DNA of 38,380 bases, taken from assembly GCA_016781485.1 (NCBI GenBank), contig JADDQH010000023.1:1-38380 (forward strand), written 5' to 3'. Position numbers and translations under genes: made by a program. Under the pieces are notes generated by a model. That model ran no database searches, was not told the DNA's origin, and saw nothing but the letters and a program-made list of their open reading frames with translations. The first letter of the stretch is position 1. Each line of letters opens with the position of its first letter. Source of the DNA: Chloroflexota bacterium (GTDB taxonomy: Bacteria; Chloroflexota; Limnocylindria; Limnocylindrales; CSP1-4). Positions 8,563 through 20,423 of this stretch are shown in pieces.

Positions 8563-9819
8563 CTACGCCGCGACGGTGTGGGAAGCGTCGGCTCGCTCCT
8601 TCTCCACGGCACGAGGCACAGCCCGCGCGAGGAGGATCGGAGGGACGATGGTCGTGATCACGACCGCGATCAGGACGACGCTGAACAGGCCGGGGTCGAG
8701 CACCCCCAGCCCGAGCCCGAGTGTCGCCACGACGATCCCCACCTCGCCGCGCGGCGCCATCCCGAGCCCTACCACCGCCGCCGGCCAGCGACCGATGGAC
8801 GCTGCCCCGACGAAACCGCCGGCGATCTTCATCAGGAGTCCGAGCGCGGCCAGGGCGACGGCCACGACGGCGAGCTCGGGGTGCAGCAGGGCGCCGAGGT
8901 CGACTTCCGCGCCGGTGACTGCGAAGAAGAACGGGGTGAAGATGAGCGACAGCGGTCGGACCTCGTCGTGCAGCTCGTCGCGCGCCTCCGTCTCCGCGAC
9001 GATCAGCCCCGCGACGAAGGCTCCGATGATCGCGGCGAGCCCGATCGCTGCGGCGATGAGGGCGAGTGCGAGCGCGAGGATGAACGAGGGCACCAGGGGG
9101 GTGTCGGCGAACAGCGGCCAGGTGAAGACCTCCCGCTTGAGCCCGCGAGCCCGCCGGGCGACCGCGAACCCGAGGCCGAGCATGCCCACGGCGGCCACAG
9201 CGACGACGAGGGTCGAGGCGGAAACCTCCCCGGTCGAGATGCCGGACACCAGACCGATGAGTACGAGCACGAGAACGTCATCCACGATCGCGGCACCGAG
9301 GATCACCTGCGAGAACGTCCGGTCGAGGACGCCCATCTCGGCGAGGACGCGGCTCGTGATCCCGATGCTGGTCGCGCCCAGAGCGAGGCCGACGAACGCG
9401 GCGGTCGGGAACGCGGCTCCGGTCAGCTGCATCAAGGCGGCACAGGCGACCACCGGCAACACCATCGCGAGCACCGCGGTGAGGACCGCCGGCCGGCCGA
9501 CCCGCAGCAGATCGTCGGTGCGCACCTCGAGTCCGACGGCGAACAGGAGGATGACGACGCCCATCTCCGCGAGGACTGCTGTCACTTCGCCCGGGATCGC
9601 CCATCCGAGCGCGTGCGGCCCGACGACGAACCCCCCGGCGAGTTCGCCGACGACACCGGGCTGCCCGAGCCGGCGCGCGATCTCCTCGCCCAGCTTCGCA
9701 GCGACGAACAGCACGAACAGCGTGAAGAGCGCGCCCAGGACCGCTTCGGCCGCGGATGCCTGGTCCACGTCGGACGCGGCGAGGACAGGCGGTGCGAGCG
9801 CCCCGAGGGGCGGTGTCAT
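8563..9819 (-). CDS. Cation:proton antiporter, CPA2/KefB-like
   Basis: This is a monovalent cation/proton antiporter of the CPA2 family (KefB/KefC/NapA-like membrane domain), 418 residues with about 12 membrane helices and no C-terminal RCK (TrkA-N) domain. Helix 1 starts near residue 28 (AVLGALFTLFVLFVAAK), followed by the characteristic GQPGVVGELAGGFVVGPHALGW. The ion-site region reads ATSIGITSRVLAEMG and ILGAAIVDDVLVLVL, the latter carrying the Asp-Asp pair expected of electrogenic CPA2 exchangers. The conserved PRGEVGIVVA lies near the end. Its ATG overlaps the stop of the upstream permease gene (ATGA), so the two are translationally coupled. The transported ion (Na+ or K+) is not decidable. 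Confidence 0.92.
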   Translation of the reverse strand: MTPPLGALAPPVLAASDVDQASAAEAVLGALFTLFVLFVAAKLGEEIARRLGQPGVVGELAGGFVVGPHALGWAIPGEVTAVLAEMGVVILLFAVGLEVRTDDLLRVGRPAVLTAVLAMVLPVVACAALMQLTGAAFPTAAFVGLALGATSIGITSRVLAEMGVLDRTFSQVILGAAIVDDVLVLVLIGLVSGISTGEVSASTLVVAVAAVGMLGLGFAVARRARGLKREVFTWPLFADTPLVPSFILALALALIAAAIGLAAIIGAFVAGLIVAETEARDELHDEVRPLSLIFTPFFFAVTGAEVDLGALLHPELAVVAVALAALGLLMKIAGGFVGAASIGRWPAAVVGLGMAPRGEVGIVVATLGLGLGVLDPGLFSVVLIAVVITTIVPPILLARAVPRAVEKERADASHTVAA

Positions 9820-11078
9820 GCGAGGTAACGAACGTAGATGTACACGGTGGAGATCACGAGCGACAGCACGACGGTGGCCGCGCCGTACCTGAGGAACTGG
9901 CCGAACGCGATGGGCTGACCCGAACGCGCCGCAAGGTTGGCGATGATCACGTTCGCCGACGCGCCGATGATCGTCGAGTTACCGCCCAGGTCCGCGCCCA
10001 GCGCGAGCGACCACCATAGCGGCCCGACATCGACGCCTCGCTCCCGGAGCCCCTCGATGACCGGGATGAGCGTCGCCGTGTACGGGATGTTGTCCACGAT
10101 GCCGGACGCGATCCCGCTCGCCCAGAGCAGAGCGATGCTCGTGACGCCGGTGTCGCCGCCTGTGGCCAGGAAAAGCTGGTTCGCGAGCGCGTCGATGATC
10201 CCCACGTGGATGATGCCCTCCACGAGCACGAACAGGCCCACGAAGAAGAGGAGCGTCCCCCACTCGACCTCGGCCAGTGCCTCCGTCGGCTCCCCGCCGA
10301 CCGCGATCAACAGCACGGTCGCGCCCAGCAGCGCGATGGTGGCCGGCTCATACCCGAGTGGACCGGCGACGAGGAACCCGAGGATCGTCAGCAACAGGAC
10401 CGCGACACTGAGGCGCATCACGCGCCGGTCCGTGATGACGCCCGATTCGTCGAGGTCGGGCAGTCGTGCGTGCTCGCGCTGTCTCGCGAGCTCGCGTCCC
10501 CACATCAGACGCGCGAGGACGAGGAATGCGAGGAAGACGAGGATCGCGGGGGGAGTCATGTGCGCGGCGAACGTGGCGAAGTCGATCCCGGCGGCCGATC
10601 CGATGAGGATGTTCGGCGGGTCCCCGATGAGTGTCGCCATGCCGCCGATGTTCGAGGCGAGGATCTCGGCGATGAGGTAGGGGATGGGTGAGACCCGCAT
10701 CGCGGCGGCGATGTAGAGCGTGATCGGTCCGATGAGGACGACGGTCGTGACGTTGTCCAGGAACGCGGACGCAACGGCAGTGATGACGCACAGCACGACG
10801 AGGATCCGCCACGGATCGCCGTGAGCCACGCGGATGGCGCGGATCGCGACCCAGCCGAAGACGCCGGTGCTCCGCATCACGTTCGCGATCACCATCATCC
10901 CGAGCAGAAGGAAGATGACGTTGAAGTCGATCGCAGCGAACGCCTCCTCCTGGTGGAGGGTCCCGAGCACGATCATCAGGATCCCGCCGAGGAGGGCGGC
11001 GACCGTCTTGTTCAGTCGCTCGGTCGCGATGAGTGTGTAGGTGCCGACGAAGACGGCGGCGGCGATCCAGACCTGCAC
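9816..11078 (-). CDS. ArsB/NhaD-superfamily permease (SLC13-like)
   Basis: This is a polytopic ion-transporter-superfamily membrane protein, 420 residues, resembling ArsB, NhaD and citrate/anion permeases. Motifs include SAFLDNVTTVVLIGPIT, then NIGGMATLIGDPPNILIG (the family signature in the first repeat). A second-repeat counterpart reads SGIVDNIPYTATLIPVIEGL and DLGGNSTIIGASANVI. It starts at GTG 11078, only 3 bases after the CBS-protein stop, and ends inside the start of the CPA2 antiporter. NhaD-type Na+/H+ exchange or anion/arsenite transport are both possible; there is no ars gene nearby, which weakens an arsenite reading. It probably acts with the neighbouring CBS protein and antiporter in ion homeostasis. 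Confidence 0.9.
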   Translation of the reverse strand: MQVWIAAAVFVGTYTLIATERLNKTVAALLGGILMIVLGTLHQEEAFAAIDFNVIFLLLGMMVIANVMRSTGVFGWVAIRAIRVAHGDPWRILVVLCVITAVASAFLDNVTTVVLIGPITLYIAAAMRVSPIPYLIAEILASNIGGMATLIGDPPNILIGSAAGIDFATFAAHMTPPAILVFLAFLVLARLMWGRELARQREHARLPDLDESGVITDRRVMRLSVAVLLLTILGFLVAGPLGYEPATIALLGATVLLIAVGGEPTEALAEVEWGTLLFFVGLFVLVEGIIHVGIIDALANQLFLATGGDTGVTSIALLWASGIASGIVDNIPYTATLIPVIEGLRERGVDVGPLWWSLALGADLGGNSTIIGASANVIIANLAARSGQPIAFGQFLRYGAATVVLSLVISTVYIYVRYLA

Positions 11079-11081
11079 GTG

Positions 11082-11663
11082 CTACCCGTCCGTCGGTCGA
11101 GCAGGCGGCTCGGCCCCGGTCACGTCTGCGAGGTATCGGAGTGCGAGCTCGAGCAGGTCGATGTAGCCGATCACCCGCCGTTCTTCATCGACCACGGGCA
11201 GCCCCGACAGCCGGTACTCCTTCATGGCGCGGAAGGCGTCGCCGACGGTGGAGTCCGGGTGGAGAGAGACGGCCGGCATCATCAGGTCGCCACAGCGCAG
11301 GGCCGCGACTTCGCGGCCGAAGCGGGCGGCGGACTCGAAGTCCGTGACCTCCGCGATCAGGAGCTCCGGGGCCGCCCGCGCCACCACCTCCTCCACGATC
11401 CGGAGCACCGGGAGGACGCCGACCAGCCGCTCGGACGAGTCGACGACGGCGAGGACGCGGGTCTGGGGGCGTTCGAACGCGGCGCGCGCGACGTCGAACA
11501 GCTCGTCGTCGACGTGGACGACGGTCGGGCCGATGTCCAGCTGGTGGTCGACCTCGCGGATCGAGCTTCGCTTGGCGAGCTGCGGGTCGGGCCTCTCTCT
11601 CACCAACCCCGCTCGCCGCCGGCCGCCACCACCGGCGACGCGAGCGTGCAGGACGCCGCGCAC
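11082..11663 (-). CDS. Two-CBS-domain protein
   Basis: This soluble protein of 193 residues has a tandem CBS pair (Bateman module). Module one spans about residues 40-95 (DIGPTVVHVDDELFDVARAA, then VLAVVDSSERLVGVL). Module two spans about 125-180 (LHPDSTVGDAFRAMKEYRLS, then GLPVVDEERRVIGYIDLLE). CBS pairs usually bind adenine nucleotides and regulate partners. The partner here is plausibly the ArsB/NhaD-like permease starting 3 bases downstream, since chloride channels, MgtE and other transporters carry similar modules; this is inference from context. The start is uncertain: GTG 11663 is used, but GTG 11603 would remove a low-complexity Gly/Arg stretch. No clear ribosome-binding site supports either. 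Confidence 0.85.
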   Translation of the reverse strand: MRGVLHARVAGGGGRRRAGLVRERPDPQLAKRSSIREVDHQLDIGPTVVHVDDELFDVARAAFERPQTRVLAVVDSSERLVGVLPVLRIVEEVVARAAPELLIAEVTDFESAARFGREVAALRCGDLMMPAVSLHPDSTVGDAFRAMKEYRLSGLPVVDEERRVIGYIDLLELALRYLADVTGAEPPARPTDG

Positions 11664-11712
11664 TTCGACTCGAACAGATCCATCACCTGGGCGTCAGCCG
11701 CCTCGACCTGCG

Positions 11713-12867
11713 TCACCAGCGGGGCTTCGACTGCCGGAGATTGATGCTCTGCAGGATCCCGAGCCCGACCGCGATGCTCACCAAGGACGCACCGCCGTGC
11801 GTGATGAACGGCAGCGGGATCCCGGTGACGGGCATGATCCCGATGACCATGCCGATGTTCACGAGCACCTGGAACAGGATCATCGATGCAAGGCCGCCGG
11901 CGAAGATGACACCGAACGGATCGTCCGCGCGCCAGCCGGCCAGCAGGATGCGCCACAGGAGTGCGCAGAACAGCAGCAGCACCGCGACGCCGCCCACGAA
12001 ACCGAGCTCCTCCGCCAGCGTCGCGAACACGAAGTCCGTCGATTGTTCGGGAAGGAAGTCGAGCTGCCCCTGGCTGCCGTTCGTGAGGCCCTTGCCGCCG
12101 ACACCTCCCGACCCGACCGCGATCTGTGACTGGACGAGCTGATACCCCGACCCCTGGGGATCGGCCGTCGGATCGAGGAACGAGAGCAGTCGCTGCTTCT
12201 GGTAGTCCTTGAGGACGTGGCTCCACGCGATCGGGACTGCTGCGACGACCGCCGCAGCGAGGAGCCCGATCCACGGAAGGCTCACACCGGACAGGAACAG
12301 CGTGCCGAACAGGATCGCTCCGAACACGAGCGACGTCCCGAGGTCCGGCTGCACGAGCACCAGGAGGAGCGGCGGTGCCGCGAGCACGCACGCACCCGCG
12401 ACCGTCCACACGCTGTTCAGTGAATCCTGGCGAGCGGCGAGGAAGTTCGCGAGCACGACGATCATGAGGACCTTGGCGATCTCCGAGAACTGGAACTGGA
12501 GTCCGAAGATCGTGACCCACCGGTTGACGTCACCGACGCCGCTGCCGAGGAAAAGCGAGATCAGCAGCAGCCCGATGTTCACGAGGTAGAGCGGCCACGC
12601 GAACGTCTTCAGCCAGTGGTAATCCAGCGCCGTCGCGACCGTGAACATGATGATCGCCACGCCGAGCCACAGGAGGCCGCGCGAAAAGGTCGTTCCCGAC
12701 GCGAGCGGCGACGCGCCCGAGCTGTTGGTGAAGGCCATCATGAGTCCCACGATCGCGAGGAGGAGCGCGTACAACACGAGCTGGACGTCGAAGACGTTCC
12801 AGACCACGCGGACGGACTTCGTCGTCCAGTCGTGGAACCGAGCCGGTTCGGCCCGCAGCGCGCCCAT
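11713..12867 (-). CDS. rodA: Rod-shape peptidoglycan glycosyltransferase RodA
   Basis: This is a SEDS-family integral membrane protein, 384 residues, that polymerises lipid II during side-wall elongation together with the class B PBP encoded just upstream. About ten membrane helices are predicted. SEDS signatures seen include KVLMIVVLANFLAARQD, VLVQPDLGTSLVFGAI (the QPDLGTS motif), NGSQGQLDFLPEQSTDFVFATLAEELGFVG (shown in two parts: NGSQGQLDFLPEQSTD and FVFATLAEELGFVG), and GIPLPFITHGGASLVS near the C-terminus. The conserved catalytic Asp region precedes the FLPEQSTDF loop. It begins at ATG 12867, 24 bases after the PBP2 stop. Pairing with PBP2 and MreD indicates RodA rather than FtsW. No mreB or mreC lies in the window. 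Confidence 0.94.
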   Translation of the reverse strand: MGALRAEPARFHDWTTKSVRVVWNVFDVQLVLYALLLAIVGLMMAFTNSSGASPLASGTTFSRGLLWLGVAIIMFTVATALDYHWLKTFAWPLYLVNIGLLLISLFLGSGVGDVNRWVTIFGLQFQFSEIAKVLMIVVLANFLAARQDSLNSVWTVAGACVLAAPPLLLVLVQPDLGTSLVFGAILFGTLFLSGVSLPWIGLLAAAVVAAVPIAWSHVLKDYQKQRLLSFLDPTADPQGSGYQLVQSQIAVGSGGVGGKGLTNGSQGQLDFLPEQSTDFVFATLAEELGFVGGVAVLLLFCALLWRILLAGWRADDPFGVIFAGGLASMILFQVLVNIGMVIGIMPVTGIPLPFITHGGASLVSIAVGLGILQSINLRQSKPRW

Positions 12868-12891
12868 CGTCCGGACTTTCTCCCGCCGCCG

Positions 12892-14817
12892 CTAGTTGCT
12901 CTGGTAGAAGTTGCCGCGCTTGACCAGGTCGTGGTTGCGCAGATCGACGTCCAGCTTGTACTCCAGCTGGAGGAAGTACTTCACGATCTCCACCGCCGCG
13001 TTCCCCTTCGTTCGCGAGTCGTAGGCGAAGGCGAGCACCGCGAGCTCCGAGTCATCACGGGCGACGGCGCGGTAGCCGTCGGGGTCGCCGGCCTTCGGCC
13101 GCGGGTCCCTGGGTACGAAGGCAGCGAACCAGGAGTGGTACGGGAGCCTCCCCTGGCGGTCCCGGATCCCGAACTGCGCGGTCCCCGACTTGCCGGCCAC
13201 GACGATCGGCAGCTCCACGAGGTTCGAGGTATGGCGGATCGTCAGCACGCGCCTCGCGGCGACACGCATCGTGCGCAGCACCTGCGGATCGACGTCGACG
13301 CGGTGGATGACCCGGGGCTCGAACTCGCGCACGACCCGGCCGCGGGGATCCAGGACACGCCGCACGACCTGAGGCTGGAGGAGTCGTCCCCCGTTCGCGA
13401 GCGCGGCATACGCGTTGAGGACCTGGAGCGGGGTGACGGCGTTGTAACCCTGGCCGATCCCCGCCTGGAACGTCTCGCCGGCGAACACCCGCTGGCCGAA
13501 CAGGTCCTCCTTCCACTCGTTCGTGGGGATGATCCCCTTGGCCTCGCCCGGCAGTTCGATCCCGGTACGAGCGCCGAAACCGAACTGGCGTCCCCAGTGC
13601 GCAAGGCGGTCGATCCCCAGCATCCCGGCGACCTGGAAGAAGAACGTGTCACTCGAGTGCCCGAACCCGTCGTAGATGTCGAGCGGCCCCCACCCTCGCT
13701 TGTTCCACTCCCAGTACTTGTAGCTCCCGATCTCCAGGTACGCCTTCGTGTCGAGCTTCGTCCTGGGCGTGATCCTCCCGTCGGCGAGGCCCCCCGTCCC
13801 TGTCACCACCTTGTAGGTCGACCCCGGCGGATACTGCTCGCTGATGGCGTGATTGAGAAGCGGCCGGTCCGGGTCGGTGAGCAGCTTCTGGTAGTCGCCC
13901 GCCGAGATGCCTCGGGCGAACAGGTTGTTGTCGTAGGTGGGGAGCGAGACCATCGCCAGGATCTCGCCGGTCTGTGGGTTCATCACGAGGACGACGCCGC
14001 GCTTCAGGCCGACGAGGTCCGTCGCCCAGCGGAGCGCCTTCTCGGCCCGCCTCTGGATGCCCACGTCGAGTGTCAGCTCCAGCGAGTTCCCGGGCTTGGC
14101 ATCGCGTACCGTCTGGAGGATCGACAGGGTACGCCCGGACGCGTCGCGCTCGACCTGCTCCACGCCGTACGCACCGCGCAGCTCCTTCTCGTAGGTGGCC
14201 TCGACCCCCGCCTTCCCGATGATGTCGTCGGTCAGATACCCGTCGGGCCGGCGCGTCTCGTACTCCTCGGCGCTGATGGCGCCGGTGAAGCCAAGGACGT
14301 GGGACACGAGCGGCCCGTACGTGTAGTCGCGCCGTGCCTCGACGGTCACCGCGACGCCCGGGAGATCCAGGTGCTCCTCAGCGATGACCCGCGCGACCTG
14401 CTGCGGGACGTCGTTCGCGATCCGGATGAGATCGAAGCGCGATCCGGCATTACGGTCGAGGGCGGCCGTGATCTCGGCGGGAGGGATCCCGAGCAACTCC
14501 GCGAGGCGTCCGACGACGGTCGCACGCTGGCTGTACGGGAGATCGGCGGCACGGACCTTGACCACGAACGACGGGACGTTGCGGACGAGCGGTCGCCCCT
14601 CGCGATCCGTGATCAGTCCCCGCGGGGAGCGGATCGGCTGCAACGTGATCCTGTTGCTCCGCGCGAGCCCCGCGTAGTGCCCGCCCCGTGCCACCTGTAG
14701 GTCGAACAGCCGTGTCGCTAGGACACCGGCGATGAGGACGACAACGAGTCCGAAGATGAGGAACCGCGGCAGAAGGCGGCTCCTCGGGGGAGCCGTGCCG
14801 AGGACGATGTCGGTCAT
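12892..14817 (-). CDS. mrdA: Penicillin-binding protein 2 (class B transpeptidase)
   Basis: This is an elongasome transpeptidase that cross-links peptidoglycan, 641 residues, membrane-anchored. There is a single N-terminal helix at about residues 20-45 (FLIFGLVVVLIAGVLATRLF), then the PBP dimerisation domain (RGLITDREGRPLVRNVPSF) and the transpeptidase domain. Catalytic motifs are PPGSTYKVV (SxxK, acylated Ser), HSSDTFFF (the SxN-equivalent SSD, as in PBP2) and GKSGTAQFG (KxG). VVLVMNPQTGEILAMVS is also typical. The ATG at 14817 is chosen: it lies 4 bases after the mreD stop and has GGTGACCGG just upstream. The in-frame ATG at 14853 would overlap mreD by about 30 bases. Confidence 0.95.
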   Translation of the reverse strand: MTDIVLGTAPPRSRLLPRFLIFGLVVVLIAGVLATRLFDLQVARGGHYAGLARSNRITLQPIRSPRGLITDREGRPLVRNVPSFVVKVRAADLPYSQRATVVGRLAELLGIPPAEITAALDRNAGSRFDLIRIANDVPQQVARVIAEEHLDLPGVAVTVEARRDYTYGPLVSHVLGFTGAISAEEYETRRPDGYLTDDIIGKAGVEATYEKELRGAYGVEQVERDASGRTLSILQTVRDAKPGNSLELTLDVGIQRRAEKALRWATDLVGLKRGVVLVMNPQTGEILAMVSLPTYDNNLFARGISAGDYQKLLTDPDRPLLNHAISEQYPPGSTYKVVTGTGGLADGRITPRTKLDTKAYLEIGSYKYWEWNKRGWGPLDIYDGFGHSSDTFFFQVAGMLGIDRLAHWGRQFGFGARTGIELPGEAKGIIPTNEWKEDLFGQRVFAGETFQAGIGQGYNAVTPLQVLNAYAALANGGRLLQPQVVRRVLDPRGRVVREFEPRVIHRVDVDPQVLRTMRVAARRVLTIRHTSNLVELPIVVAGKSGTAQFGIRDRQGRLPYHSWFAAFVPRDPRPKAGDPDGYRAVARDDSELAVLAFAYDSRTKGNAAVEIVKYFLQLEYKLDVDLRNHDLVKRGNFYQSN

Positions 14818-14821
14818 CCGG

Positions 14822-15322
14822 TCACCAGTCGAGACGGTCCGTGGGTCGGCCACGGCTCACCACCGCGTGCGCAACGCCGACAGCGGCGATCGCGAGGATC
14901 GCGTTGAACAACGCGATCGGCAGCACGACCGCGGCCGATGCGCCCGAGAACGCGACCCCGGATGTCATGGCGAGCACGGCAAGCGACACGAACTGGTAGC
15001 CCCAGGTGAGCGAGAAGACAGCGAGGATGGTGATCGCGCGCCGATCGGCGCCGACCAGCCGCGCGACGAGGATCGCGAGGCCAACGACGATCAGGAGGCT
15101 GAGCATGGTGGCGCCGACCGGCCGATGAAGCAGCATGTCCAGCATGAGCCCGCCGAGGGAAGCCCAGACGAGCCCATCTTCGACTCCCACCATCATCGAC
15201 GTGACCACCGCAAGGACGAACACCAGGTCGGGTTTCGCTCCTGCGATCGTCAGGTCCGGAAATACACTCGTTTCCACGAGCGCCGCCACCAACGCCCCGA
15301 CCGCCGCGAACAGGAGGCTCAC
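14822..15322 (-). CDS. mreD: Rod-shape-determining protein MreD
   Basis: This is a small polytopic membrane protein of 166 residues with about five helices, matching MreD in length, topology and place immediately before PBP2 and rodA. The N-terminus (SLLFAAVGALVAALVETSVFP) and the segment KPDLVFVLAVVTSMMVGVEDGLVWASLGGL (recognisable as KPDLVFVLAVV and EDGLVWASLGGL) follow the MreD pattern of a Pro-Asp in the first loop and a Gly-rich second half. It starts at GTG 15322, preceded by GAGGACCTCG. The divergent parA gene implies its promoter lies in the 347-base intergenic region. mreB and mreC, usually upstream, are missing here and must be elsewhere if present. Confidence 0.85.
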   Translation of the reverse strand: MSLLFAAVGALVAALVETSVFPDLTIAGAKPDLVFVLAVVTSMMVGVEDGLVWASLGGLMLDMLLHRPVGATMLSLLIVVGLAILVARLVGADRRAITILAVFSLTWGYQFVSLAVLAMTSGVAFSGASAAVVLPIALFNAILAIAAVGVAHAVVSRGRPTDRLDW

Positions 15323-15401
15323 CTACGAGGTCCTCATGGACTGGCGGGACCCGCACGAGACCCGACGGGGCCGATGCGCCGAGGGCATGTCGCTCACTCC
15401 G

Positions 15402-15407
15402 AGTATA
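15402..15407 (-). promoter_or_regulatory. -10 box upstream of mreD
   Basis: TATACT on the minus strand matches the consensus in 5 of 6 positions. Predicted transcription begins near 15395, giving a leader of about 70 bases to mreD, or about 6 bases to the 21-codon upstream ORF starting at 15388. No good -35 was found. Confidence 0.5.
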
Positions 15408-15489
15408 CCGAAGGGGTCTTCCTCCGCCTGCCCTGACTGTTGGGTGACGGAAGTCCTTTTCGGCCTTCGGACCGCCACGGGTCGCCGGT

Positions 15490-15505
15490 CGTTTCACGTG
15501 AAACA
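15490..15505 (+). promoter_or_regulatory. parS centromere-like site (ParB binding)
   Basis: The sequence contains the 14-bp perfect palindrome GTTTCACGTGAAAC at 15491-15504. The 16-base site matches the widely conserved bacterial parS consensus at 15 of 16 positions (first base C instead of T). It lies about 165 bases upstream of the parA start. ParB loads here as a CTP-dependent clamp and may also repress the adjacent promoters. This is the only copy I found in the window. Confidence 0.93.
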
Positions 15506-15655
15506 TGGGGTGCACGGGGAGGGGGAGGACCGGCGGCAGTGTCAGAGCCAACCCGCAGCAAAGGCGGCGGAAACCGGCCGGACCTAGGGTGCCGAGACGG
15601 TCCGCTCCACTGGCGAGCCTGGCATCTCCGGCGGGTTCGAAAGGGGCATCTCGGG

Positions 15656-15661
15656 TAGAAT
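15656..15661 (+). promoter_or_regulatory. -10 box at parA start
   Basis: TAGAAT ends 8 bases before GTG 15670, so the transcript should begin within 1-2 bases of the start codon (near-leaderless). This spacing, together with homology starting shortly after, decides the parA start. The -35 is not obvious. Confidence 0.6.
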
Positions 15662-15669
15662 ATGAGCTC

Positions 15670-16502
15670 GTGCATCGCTTCCGGGCGGGCGACGGAGTTG
15701 CCGAGATCGTCGCCTGCGCGAACCAGAAGGGCGGCGTCGGCAAGACCACGACCGTCGTCAATCTGGCCGCGTATCTCGCCCTCGAAGGGCGACGCGTGCT
15801 TGTCCTCGATCTCGACCCCCAGGCCAATGCGACCAGTGGGTTGGGCATCGACAAGAACGCGGTCGCGCGCTCCCTCTACCACGCGCTCATCGAGGAACTG
15901 CCACTCGCGGACCTGGTCACATCCACCTCCGTCCCGGGCCTGGACCTCGTCCCAGCCTCGCGCTCGCTCGCCGGCGTCGAGGTCGAGCTGGTGCCGGCGG
16001 ACCAGCGTGAGCGGAGGCTGGCGAAGGCACTCGCGCCGCTCAGCGCGAGTTACGACGACATCCTTCTCGACTGCCCACCGTCGCTCGGTCTGCTCACGGT
16101 CAATGGCCTCACGGCGTCCCATTCCGTGCTCGTGCCGATCCAGTGCGAGTACTACGCGCTCGAGGGCCTGGGCCAGGTGACGGCCACCGTACGGCTCGTC
16201 CGAGATCACCTGAATCCGGAGTTGAAGATCAAAGGGATCCTTCTCACCATGTTCGACGCACGGACGACGCTCTCGGCTGATGTGAGCGCCGAGGTCCGTC
16301 GCCATCTCGGCGACCTCGTATTCGAGGCCGTCATCCCCCGCAATGTCCGACTCGCGGAGGCGCCGAGCTACGGCCGGCCGATCTGCTTCTACGACCCAGG
16401 CTCGCGCGGCGCCGATGCCTACCGGGCCGTCGCCGCCGAGTTCGTGCGGCGGAACCACGCGGGCGGGGATGCACTCCCGGCGGCTGCGTTGGGAGTACCG
16501 GC

Positions 16503-16506
<4 letters not shown>
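15670..16506 (+). CDS. parA: Chromosome-partitioning ATPase ParA/Soj
   Basis: This is a Walker-type ParA ATPase, 278 residues, that forms nucleoid-bound ATP dimers and positions ParB-parS complexes. Motifs are CANQKGGVGKTTTVVNLA (deviant Walker A with signature Lys), LDLDPQANATSGLG (A' box), DDILLDCPPSLGLLTVNGL (Walker B) and a late segment EAVIPRNVRLAEAPSYGRP typical of Soj proteins. The start is assigned to GTG 15670, right after the TAGAAT box. The frame is open further upstream to an ATG at 15505 abutting parS, but that stretch is Arg/Pro-rich and unlike ParA. The stop overlaps parB in ATGA. Confidence 0.96.

Positions 16507-20419
<3,913 letters not shown>

Positions 20420-20423
<4 letters not shown>

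Larger units (their letters stand above)
15323..15669. promoter_or_regulatory. Divergent mreD/parA control region with parS
   Basis: These 347 bases without a recognised gene separate mreD (minus) from parA (plus). They hold a minus-strand -10 box TATACT at 15407-15402, a parS palindrome at 15490-15505 and a plus-strand -10 box TAGAAT at 15656-15661. A 21-codon minus-strand ORF (15323-15388) ends with TAG immediately before the mreD GTG, in the same frame. No DnaA boxes or AT-rich unwinding element were seen, so it does not look like oriC. Confidence 0.7.

Noticed and set aside
12616-14700. 694-codon plus-strand ORF opposite rodA and PBP2
   Set aside because: Antisense shadow of two confident genes; composition is low-complexity and charged, with no recognisable domain.
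15505-15669. In-frame 55-codon N-terminal extension of ParA from ATG at 15505
   Set aside because: It starts on the edge of the parS site, is Arg/Pro-rich without ParA similarity, and a -10 box lies just before GTG 15670.
15323-15669. Chromosome origin (oriC) near parAB
   Set aside because: No DnaA boxes, no AT-rich unwinding region and no dnaA/dnaN; only parS and promoters are seen.
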